Positions 8,224 to 14,507 of a stretch of 64,000 bases of DNA are shown here, piece by piece (position 1 is the first letter of the stretch; each line of letters opens with the position of its first letter). The position numbers were made by a program, and so were the translations under genes. A model generated the notes under the pieces. That model was not told the DNA's origin, ran no database searches, and worked only from the letters and a program-made list of their open reading frames with translations. Source of the DNA: JARRKC01 sp037388505 (GTDB lineage Bacteria > Acidobacteriota > UBA6911 > RPQK01 > JAPXNP01); NCBI GenBank assembly GCA_037388505.1, contig JARRKC010000033.1:27424-91423 (forward strand), read 5' to 3'.

Positions 8224-9259
8224 TTCGTCACAGTGTCCGCTCCCGCTGAATGAATACCCTTCGATCCAGATGGGGCACGGCGGTGGGGGCCGATTGATGC
8301 ACCAGTTGATCTCAAAGGTCCTCCGTCCTGCCTTGTCGGATCCCTCGCTGGACCGTCTGCACGACGGGGCGGAGCTGTCCGCCGGTGGCGCACGACTCGC
8401 TTTTACGACCGACTCCTTTGTCGTTCAGCCCCGGTTCTTCCCCGGGGGCGACATCGGGCGCCTGGCCGTTTTTGGGACGGTCAACGACCTCGCCATGTGC
8501 GGAGCCCGACCCTGCTGGCTCAGCGCCGGTCTGATCCTCGAAGAAGGCTTGTCGATGGAGGAGCTCTGGAGAATCGTCCATTCCATGGAGCAAGCCGCAA
8601 GTGAGGCCTCAGTTTCGTTCGTCACGGGGGACACGAAGGTGGTGGACCGGGGCAAAGGAGACGGAATCTTCATCAACACCGCCGGCATCGGTCTGATCGA
8701 ACACGACCAGCGAATCGAACCGAGCAGCATCGGTGACGGTGACGTCTGCATCGTCAGCGGAGACATCGGGCGGCACGGTATCGCCATCATGAATGCCCGA
8801 GCTTCCCTGGAGCTGGAGTCGCAGATCGAAAGCGATCTGGCCTCACTGGCTGCGCCCGTTCTGGATCTGCTGAAAGCGGACGTGAAGATCCACTGCATGC
8901 GCGACCTTACTCGCGGCGGGCTGGGCAGCGCCCTCATCGAATTGGCCGAAGCGGCCGGCGTACACATCCACATCCGCGAATCGGCTCTGCCCGTGCGTGA
9001 AGACGTCCGGGCCGCCTGCGAGATCCTCGGTTTGGACCCGGTCTACGTCGCCAACGAAGGCTGCTTCGTCCTTTTCGCCCCCCCGCAGGATGTGGACCGT
9101 GCGCTGGAAATCCTCGGCGCATGGCCGGCCACCGGCGGGCCTGTGGTTCTGGGTGAGGTCGATCTCCGGACCTCCGGAGTCGTCACCATTGAAAGCCGAC
9201 TTGGGATCGATCGACGGCTCGATATGCTGAGCGGCGACCAGCTTCCTCGGATCTGCTGA
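8204..9259 (+). CDS. hypE: Carbamoyl dehydratase HypE
   Basis: 351-residue PurM/ThiL/SelD-fold ATPase. It dehydrates the thiocarbamate on its own C-terminal Cys to thiocyanate, the CN donor. The C-terminus reads LPRIC, the exact modified-Cys tail of the family. Other motifs: MGHGGGGRLMHQLI (nucleotide loop), FTTDSFVV, GDTKVVDRGKGDGIFI, and MRDLTRGGLGSALIELAEAAG. ATG 8204 overlaps hypD by 20 bases. Last gene of the hyp operon; no hydrogenase subunit or maturation protease follows. Confidence 0.95.
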   Translation: MKEAKPSSSQCPLPLNEYPSIQMGHGGGGRLMHQLISKVLRPALSDPSLDRLHDGAELSAGGARLAFTTDSFVVQPRFFPGGDIGRLAVFGTVNDLAMCGARPCWLSAGLILEEGLSMEELWRIVHSMEQAASEASVSFVTGDTKVVDRGKGDGIFINTAGIGLIEHDQRIEPSSIGDGDVCIVSGDIGRHGIAIMNARASLELESQIESDLASLAAPVLDLLKADVKIHCMRDLTRGGLGSALIELAEAAGVHIHIRESALPVREDVRAACEILGLDPVYVANEGCFVLFAPPQDVDRALEILGAWPATGGPVVLGEVDLRTSGVVTIESRLGIDRRLDMLSGDQLPRIC

Positions 9260-9270
9260 ATCGTCTCGGG

Positions 9271-9708
9271 CTATCCCTTGACGACCAGTACCGAGCATTC
9301 GGCGTCGTTGACGACGCGATCGACGGTGCTTCCCAGGGGCCCCTCTTCGAGAGCTCCCGTCCCTTTCGCACCCATGACGATCAGATCTGCGTTCCAAACC
9401 CGTGCATTCTCGAGAATCTCAGCATAAGCCCGCCCGCTCGTGATTTCGGTTCTCACCTTGAGATGCTCGAGACGACCCGGAACGGAGGAGATCAGCGAGT
9501 CCATGGCATCCTGAGCCTTGTGCTCGATTTGCATGGTCAGATCGCTCAAACCCTCGAGATTGATCCAGGTGGTCAGCGGATGAACTTCGAGAGCATGGAG
9601 AATGAACAGGCTCGCCGAGTACCGCTCCGCCGCCTCGATGGCTCGATAGAAGGCCGCGTTGGAGTGATCGGAGAAATCCACTGCGCAGAGAATTCGTCGA
9701 TAAGCCAT
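9271..9708 (-). CDS. Universal stress protein (UspA family), ATP-binding type
   Basis: 145-residue single Usp domain. The C-terminal stretch GAKGTGALEEGPLGSTVDRV matches the G-2X-G-9X-G-S/T nucleotide-binding signature, so this belongs to the ATP-binding MJ0577-like class rather than the UspA class. The N-terminus is RRILCAVDFSDHSNAAF. ATG 9708 is preferred over ATG 9720, since GGAGG lies between them 5 bases before 9708. It is convergent with hypE (11-base gap) and divergent from efp. Confidence 0.92.
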   Translation of the reverse strand: MAYRRILCAVDFSDHSNAAFYRAIEAAERYSASLFILHALEVHPLTTWINLEGLSDLTMQIEHKAQDAMDSLISSVPGRLEHLKVRTEITSGRAYAEILENARVWNADLIVMGAKGTGALEEGPLGSTVDRVVNDAECSVLVVKG

Positions 9709-9837
9709 GTCTACCTCCATCAACTCGCCCGAATCTGCCGGCCGCCGCCGAGCGAGCTCCCCGCCCACTCTGCCGCCAGCCCCGTTTCCACTTGTCAGCG
9801 TTCTGCTCTCGGCCCCATTATATGGTCTGAAGTGGAT

Positions 9838-9867
9838 TTGGATGAGCCCGGCGATTTTTGGTATGCT
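9838..9867 (+). promoter_or_regulatory. Predicted promoter of efp
   Basis: TTGGAT (9838-9843), 18-base spacer, TATGCT (9862-9867) preceded by TGG, so it also has an extended -10. It ends 12 bases before the efp ATG, implying a very short leader. Confidence 0.45.
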
Positions 9868-9878
9868 TCCGTTCTTCA

Positions 9879-10439
9879 ATGAACGCAAGTCACATCCGTC
9901 GCGGCATGATCATTTTGTTCAACGACGAACCTCACAAGGTTCTCGATTTTCAGCACCGGACTCCCGGCAACCTGCGGGCATTCGTGCAGGTCCGCCTGCG
10001 CAGCCTCAGCAGCGGCACCTCCTTCGAGCATCGCTTCAGCTCGACTGAGAACGTGGAGCGGGCGATCCTCGAACAGCACGAAATGGAGTATCTGTACGCC
10101 GACGGCGAGCTGCACTACTTCATGAACAGCGAAACCTTCGAGCAGATCCCGATGAACAGGGAAACGCTCGGGGACGCTCTCGACTATCTTCTCCCCGGAG
10201 CCAAAATTCAGGTCGACTTCTTTGACGGCCAACCCATTGGAATCGAACTGCCGTCGACGGTCGATCTGAAAGTCGTCCAAACGGAACCGGAACTGAAGGG
10301 TGCGACCGCTTCGGCCAGCTACAAGCCGGCCACGCTGGAAACCGGAGTGACGATCCAGGTGCCTCCCTTCGTCAAGGAAGGGGATGTCGTCCGTGTCAAT
10401 CCTTCCGACGGCACCTACCAGGAACGCGCCAAGTCCTGA
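9879..10439 (+). CDS. efp: Elongation factor P
   Basis: 186-residue EF-P with all three domains: N-terminal KOW-like (MIILFNDEPHKVLDF), OB domain II (FRSTENVERAIL-like FSSTENVERAILEQHEMEYLYADG), and OB domain III (ATASASYKPATLETGVTIQVPPFVKEGDVVRVNPSDGTYQERA). EF-P enters the ribosomal E site and relieves stalling at polyproline. The loop that in other bacteria reads PGKGxAF or SGRNAA reads PGNLRAF here, so the position of modified Lys34 is Asn31; Arg33 is two residues on. No EpmA/EpmB, EarP or YmfI-like modifier is in the window. The 3' end overlaps the GT9 start. Confidence 0.96.
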   Translation: MNASHIRRGMIILFNDEPHKVLDFQHRTPGNLRAFVQVRLRSLSSGTSFEHRFSSTENVERAILEQHEMEYLYADGELHYFMNSETFEQIPMNRETLGDALDYLLPGAKIQVDFFDGQPIGIELPSTVDLKVVQTEPELKGATASASYKPATLETGVTIQVPPFVKEGDVVRVNPSDGTYQERAKS

Positions 10440-11379
10440 ATCGTCGCTGATCTACCACTCGGGAGCACTGGGCGACTTCGTTGCCGCTCTTCCTGCGATC
10501 GTTCACTGGGGTCGGTCGGCTGCCGGAGAACGGCGTATCCTGCTGACTCGGCGGGAACACGGAGACCTCGCCCTCTGCGCACAAATCGTAGACGAAGTGT
10601 GGGATATCGACGACTCGCGCTTCTCCCGGCTCTTTCTGGGTGACGGCACTCCCATCCGCCTTGTTAGCCTGCGGCGCGCTCTCCTGTTTTGTTCTCCGGA
10701 TTCTCCCCTCGTCGCGGCTGTCCGCGGTGCCGGCTGCCCTGAGATCGTCGTCCAGCGTCCGTTTCCACCATGTCCGCAGCCTATCGTGCCGTATCACCTC
10801 TCGCTCTTTCCCGATCCTCCCGAGGCCCGTGAACTCTTCCGCCCACTTCGGAATCTCGGGGAAAAACTGGACGCTGTCTCATCCAGAGTGTCGATCGCCC
10901 GCGACGCCGTCCTGATTCACCCGGGGAGCGGAGGCGGCAGAAAGAACTGGCCAACCGAACGCTTTGAGCGACTCGCGGCCCTCCTCCGCAAGCGTGGTCG
11001 GCGAATCGTCTGGTGCCTCGGCCCTGCCGAGGGCGGGCGCTGCATGCCGGAGGGAGACGGCGTGGTCCGCGAACCGAGGCTCGTCGAGCTCTGCGCGATG
11101 TTGACGCGCGCCCGCTGCTACATCGGGAACGACTCCGGCGTGTCGCACCTCGCCGCCGCCTGTGGCTGTCCCTCCGTGGTTCTCTTCGGTCCATCCGACG
11201 AGCGCATCTGGGCACCCTGCGGCGATGTCGTGGCGATTGTCACTCCCACGGGCAGCCTGGCGTCGGATCGAGAAAGGGACATCCGCAAGATTGAAGTGGA
11301 GCAGGTCCTTGCCGCAGTCGACCGACTCCCCGACCGCGAATGGAGGGAACCCGCGACCTCGGATACTCGGCGACGTTGA
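10384..11379 (+). CDS. Glycosyltransferase family 9 (heptosyltransferase-like)
   Basis: 331-residue GT-B enzyme of the ADP-heptose:LPS heptosyltransferase family. Motifs: LIYHSGALGDFVAALPAI at the N-terminus (acceptor-side glycine-rich loop), IHPGSGGGRKNWPTERF at the domain junction, and YIGNDSGVSHLAAACGCP followed by VLFGPSDERIWAP, the ADP-sugar site. Probably transfers heptose to LPS core or a related glycan, in line with the rfaE2 gene at 26.5-27.0 kb. ATG 10384 lies 56 bases inside efp; no in-frame start follows the efp stop before the first motif, so the overlap seems real. Confidence 0.88.
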   Translation: MSSVSILPTAPTRNAPSPESSLIYHSGALGDFVAALPAIVHWGRSAAGERRILLTRREHGDLALCAQIVDEVWDIDDSRFSRLFLGDGTPIRLVSLRRALLFCSPDSPLVAAVRGAGCPEIVVQRPFPPCPQPIVPYHLSLFPDPPEARELFRPLRNLGEKLDAVSSRVSIARDAVLIHPGSGGGRKNWPTERFERLAALLRKRGRRIVWCLGPAEGGRCMPEGDGVVREPRLVELCAMLTRARCYIGNDSGVSHLAAACGCPSVVLFGPSDERIWAPCGDVVAIVTPTGSLASDRERDIRKIEVEQVLAAVDRLPDREWREPATSDTRRR

Positions 11380-11605
11380 CCCTGTGGGAACCCCGGGATT
11401 CGGAACCCGGGAGCGTATTGCCCAAATGGTCTCAGCCTCGATGTGGTTTGACGTTCGGAAGTAGCGCTTAACCTCGGCAGCTCGATCTCGCGCGAAATCG
11501 GTTCTGTGGGTCTCAAGGGTCAGATGGCAAGGTCGAGGCATCGTCGAAACGATTTCGGCAACACGCCTCTGAACCTGGAACGCGGCACTTCGGAGAGAAC
11601 AGGCA

Positions 11606-11800
11606 TCACCGCCCTGTCTTGGGCTTGAACAGATGACAGTGCATCCCGGAACTCTGGAAGACCACCAGGGCCGGGTCGAGCACCGAGACGAAACGCATGG
11701 CCCGACACCCATGAGGTTTGGCTGGTCTCCAGGTCACAAAATAGTGCGCACATCGAACGCAGCGCGGGCGCTCCGACGGGCCGGTCAATGGCTGCTTCAT
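11606..11800 (-). CDS. Small Cys-rich conserved protein (putative metal-binding)
   Basis: 64 residues. The pattern RCVRCAHYFVTWRPAKPHGCRAMRF, then SSGMHCHLFKP, gives four Cys (CxxC, C, C) plus His, suggesting a small zinc- or Fe-S-binding fold. I recognise it as resembling a widespread family of short uncharacterised proteins with the CxxCxxYYVTWxxxxPxGCxAxGF pattern; no function is established. ATG 11800 is preceded by GAGAGGA at good spacing; the frame extends to 11857 without support. It stands alone between GT9 and the YwiC-like gene. Confidence 0.72.
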   Translation of the reverse strand: MKQPLTGPSERPRCVRCAHYFVTWRPAKPHGCRAMRFVSVLDPALVVFQSSGMHCHLFKPKTGR

Positions 11801-11964
11801 CCGTTCCTCTCTTCCTGAATCGACACTTTCGGATCGGCCCATTAACCCCCAAGTCACTTTTGAGGTCAGGTCAAGTCAACCGATTGTGAAGATTGGGGAG
11901 ACCGAGCAGGTGCTCCGGCCGAACCCTTGTTCCGCTCCTGGTTCCGACTCTCCTGCGGGACCGA

Positions 11965-11978
11965 ATGACTTTGGTCAT
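11965..11978. promoter_or_regulatory. Crp/Fnr-type palindromic operator candidate
   Basis: ATGAC-TTTG-GTCAT is a perfect 5-bp dyad with a 4-base spacer, the architecture of Fnr/Nnr/Dnr sites (TTGAY-N4-RTCAA). It lies about 75 bases upstream of the YwiC-like gene, whose convergent neighbour encodes a Crp/Fnr protein with the E-x-x-S-R recognition helix expected for TGAC/TGAT half-sites. Confidence 0.45.
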
Positions 11979-12052
11979 CGCCGAGGAGCGGGCAGGATGC
12001 GAAACTTGGGCGAAACGCAGGTCACGGACCTGCCTGAGCAGAGACGAAGACG

Positions 12053-12457
12053 ATGAGAAGAACAGATCCGAAACCAAAGGTTCCGATTCCTCACGAACAC
12101 GGTGCCTGGGCAGTGCTCTACTCCTCCTTCCTGGTCGGTTGGGCTGCAACCGGCAGACTGCACCTGACCGTCATCTTCCTGCTGACGGCAACGACTTCCC
12201 TGTTCCTGGCTCATGAACCACTCATCAAGCTCATTCGCGCGCGTAAGTACGGCGCCAGGCTTCTCGTCTGTGCATTCCGGTTCAACATTTCCTGGCTGCC
12301 TCTTCTGGGCTTCCTGCCCATCCTCGGCCGTGGGTTCTGGCATGCCTTTCGCTCAGAAGGCTCACTGAATCTCAGACGGATCGGTTACCTCGAGGTGCTC
12401 TACACCATACTCTTCACGATCCTCATGGGAGCGGGCGTACTGGTGGACGGCTTCTGA
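12053..12457 (+). CDS. Short YwiC-like membrane protein
   Basis: 134-residue integral membrane protein. The N-terminus PIPHEHGAWAVLYSSFLVG and the FLAHEPLIKLIRAR segment match the start of YwiC-like proteins; the end (LGFLPILGRGFWHAF, then LNLRRIGYLEVLYTILFTILMG) matches their C-terminus. Family members are usually well over 200 residues, so the central helices appear to be missing here by an in-frame deletion or a naturally short form. About three hydrophobic helices remain (roughly 18-60, 78-95, 113-132). Function of the family is unknown; genes often sit near Fnr-type regulators. Convergent with the Crp/Fnr gene 6 bases away. Confidence 0.75.
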   Translation: MRRTDPKPKVPIPHEHGAWAVLYSSFLVGWAATGRLHLTVIFLLTATTSLFLAHEPLIKLIRARKYGARLLVCAFRFNISWLPLLGFLPILGRGFWHAFRSEGSLNLRRIGYLEVLYTILFTILMGAGVLVDGF

Positions 12458-12463
12458 TTTGGT

Positions 12464-13177
12464 CTAGAGCCCTTCGACGTGGTCCAGCAGTCCGTCCTCG
12501 TCCAGGATCTCGATGCGCCGGCCATGTTTGCGGATCCAGCCTTTGCGCTGGAGCTTCGCAAAGGACCGGGACACGACTTCCCGGACGGTTCCGATCAGGT
12601 CACCGATTTCCTGGTTGGAGTGAACCAGGTCGAGCACCCGCGGGCGACTCGACAAGCCCTGCCTGGCGGCTTCCTTCAGCACATACTCGGCCAGGCGCTG
12701 ACTGACATCTCGAAGCGACAGATCCTCCACCAGCCCAGTCGCCCGCCGGAGCCGGCCAGAGAGGATTCGCAGCGCATGCAGTGCCGCCCTGGGGTGGCGC
12801 AAGAAGAATTCCCGGACGTCTCTTTTGGGAATGAACAAGAGCGAGGAATCCTCGACCGCAATCACACTCGACGGATAGGGGCCGTCGTCGAACACCGCAA
12901 CCTCGGGAAAGGTCGACCCGGGACCGTCTTCATGGATGACCTGTTCGCGACCGTCGATTCCGTGCCGGACCGCCCGAGTCTTTCCCGCCATGACTACGTA
13001 GAGCCCCTCGGAAGGATCGCCTGCGGAAAAAAGAAACTCATCCGCAGCCAGATGCCGTTCGGATGCCGACGCCGCAAGTTCTGCAAGCTCTGCGCGCTCC
13101 AATCCTGCAAACAACCGGGTCGACGATAGAAGCTCGATCGTGTCGGACTTCGGCTTTTCACTCGCCACCGGAGGCAT
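12464..13177 (-). CDS. Crp/Fnr family transcriptional regulator
   Basis: 237 residues: cyclic-nucleotide-binding-type beta-roll (about 20-135, with GDPSEGLYVVMAGKTRAVRHG), dimerisation helix, then a winged HTH (SNQEIGDLIGTVREVVSRSFAKLQRKGWI). The recognition helix carries E-V-V-S-R, matching the E-x-x-S-R of Fnr/Dnr proteins that read TGAT/TGAC half-sites. The N-terminal Cys of the oxygen-sensing Fnr cluster are absent, so it is not a classical Fnr; a Dnr-type or other ligand is possible. Divergent from parA across a 7-bp repeat array; convergent with the YwiC-like gene. Confidence 0.92.
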   Translation of the reverse strand: MPPVASEKPKSDTIELLSSTRLFAGLERAELAELAASASERHLAADEFLFSAGDPSEGLYVVMAGKTRAVRHGIDGREQVIHEDGPGSTFPEVAVFDDGPYPSSVIAVEDSSLLFIPKRDVREFFLRHPRAALHALRILSGRLRRATGLVEDLSLRDVSQRLAEYVLKEAARQGLSSRPRVLDLVHSNQEIGDLIGTVREVVSRSFAKLQRKGWIRKHGRRIEILDEDGLLDHVEGL

Positions 13178-13195
13178 TATACGGTCTGGGGGAAG

Positions 13196-13295
13196 GAAGC
13201 TCGAAGCTCGAAGCTCGAAGCTCGAAGCTCGAAGCTCGAAGCTCGAAGCTCGAAGCTCGAAGCTCGAAGCTCGAAGCTCGAAGCTCGAAGCTCGA
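13196..13295. repeat. Tandem array of about 14 copies of a 7-bp unit (GAAGCTC)
   Basis: One hundred bases of uninterrupted 7-bp direct repeats, unit GAAGCTC, with no mismatches seen. The unit alternates the palindromic tetramers AGCT and TCGA. It fills the gap between the divergent crp/fnr and parA genes. Since 7 is not a multiple of 3, every frame reads through as an SSKLEAR-type repeat; the longer ORFs across it are therefore artefacts. Confidence 0.97.
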
Positions 13296-13449
13296 TAAAT
13301 GGGGACAACCAGGGACGAATCTCCTGCCGGGAACCCGGAATTCGGGACATCCTTCCATTGCCCGTTTCCCGTTTCCCGCCTCCCGGTTGTCAGACTCGTC
13401 TTCTATTTTTCTCGTAGGAGTCGAGCGTTTGGGAGGCCGGACGAAGAAA

Positions 13450-14223
13450 GTGCACAAACTCGTCGTTGCTAATTTCAAGGGAGGAGTCGGCAAGACGACT
13501 CTGACCGTCAATCTCTGTACGGTGCTGACCCAGGGTCTGGGAAAGAGCGTTCTGCTCGTGGATACGGATCCCAGCGCCAACGTAACAGCTCAACTCAAGA
13601 TTCGGCCGACTCATACGTTAGCGGAGCTGATACTGGGTGAAATTTCTGCCCAGGCGGCCATCACAGCCGTGCCCGAATACGGCAACCTCCATGTCATCGG
13701 CTCCTCCCGGGCGACTCAGGCGGCGGAATTCCGCATTACGTCTCAAGTGGGCCGGGAGAGGATCCTGGCCAAGCGTCTCAAGGATGCCACCCGTTTCGAC
13801 TATGTCGTGTTCGACACGCCCCCCTCGATCTCGATCATGGCGCAGAACGCCTTCGTGTGCGCCGACCAGGTCCTGATTCCGGTCTCGATGGATCCCATGA
13901 GTCTGTTGGGCGCCTCGACGACCATCGGCCTCCTGAGCGAAATTCGAGAAGCCCTCGACATCGACTGTTCCCTGGCGGGCATCGTGCCGACCTTCGTGGA
14001 TCGGCGACTGATCATTACACGAGTGGTGATGGACGCTATCCGGAGCCGCTTCAATGGCACGCCGATCCTGCCCGGGATCAGGACCGACACTGCGGTACGC
14101 AAGGCGACTGCAAGTCAGATCCCCATCGTGAAATATGCCCCGGGGTCTCGGGCCTCCAAGGACTTCGCCGAGCTGGCACGGACCCTGGATCGACGTCTCA
14201 GCCAGGAAAGGCCGAACGAGTGA
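13450..14223 (+). CDS. Orphan ParA/Soj-family ATPase
   Basis: 257-residue Walker-type ATPase. Deviant Walker A KGGVGKTT (10-17), Walker A' region LLVDTDPSANVT, and Walker B FDTPPSISIMAQ are intact; the protein is full length for chromosomal ParA/Soj but lacks an N-terminal HTH. ParA proteins pattern themselves on the nucleoid and move DNA or protein cargo. No parB follows; instead the stop overlaps (GTGA) a 95-residue ORF. GTG 13450 gives the normal HKLVVANFKGGVGK start; the open frame upstream runs through the heptad repeat and is rejected. The array just upstream could be a binding site. Confidence 0.9.
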   Translation: MHKLVVANFKGGVGKTTLTVNLCTVLTQGLGKSVLLVDTDPSANVTAQLKIRPTHTLAELILGEISAQAAITAVPEYGNLHVIGSSRATQAAEFRITSQVGRERILAKRLKDATRFDYVVFDTPPSISIMAQNAFVCADQVLIPVSMDPMSLLGASTTIGLLSEIREALDIDCSLAGIVPTFVDRRLIITRVVMDAIRSRFNGTPILPGIRTDTAVRKATASQIPIVKYAPGSRASKDFAELARTLDRRLSQERPNE

Positions 14224-14507
14224 AGAAGATAGAACTCTCCGAGGATTTCTTTCGGGATCAGGACCGGACGCAGATCAGACCGCAAGTGAACGGCGGCGAG
14301 AGTCAGGCGGTCCGCGTCATTCTGGGGAAGGCCGGGCCGCGATCCCGGCCGCAGCCTCCCCCGATGAAGCACGGAACGGGGACCGCGGCCAAGTCCCCGT
14401 ATCTCCTCATGGCAACCCTTCCCTTCTTCCTGGCCCGCAACATGTTGACCCTTGCCGCAACCATGTTTCGAGCAGGACTCCCAACGATCACTTCCCGTCG
14501 TCGGTGA
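14220..14507 (+). CDS. Small protein coupled to ParA
   Basis: 95 residues starting at GTG 14220, overlapping the parA stop by 4 bases, which is the main reason to believe it. The first 40 residues are polar (KKIELSEDFFRDQDRTQIRP), then Pro/Arg-rich, then a hydrophobic stretch (YLLMATLPFFLARNMLTLAATMF, about 60-83) that could be a membrane helix or a packing helix. I recognise no family and see no ParB or ribbon-helix-helix signature. It overlaps the end of the convergent M16 gene by 20 bases. It could be the ParA cargo adaptor. Confidence 0.5.
   Translation: MKKIELSEDFFRDQDRTQIRPQVNGGESQAVRVILGKAGPRSRPQPPPMKHGTGTAAKSPYLLMATLPFFLARNMLTLAATMFRAGLPTITSRRR

Noticed and set aside
11388..11412. 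Rho-independent terminator after GT9 (CCCGGG-loop-CCCGGG)
   Set aside because: A 6-bp GC stem with an 8-base loop is present but no T-run follows on either strand.
13196..13295. The heptad array as a CRISPR array
   Set aside because: The unit is 7 bp with no spacers, and no cas genes are in the window.
13063..13449. A parA protein extended N-terminally through the repeat (SSKLEAR repeats)
   Set aside because: The extension is only the translated 7-bp repeat plus unmatched sequence; ParA homology begins at GTG 13450.
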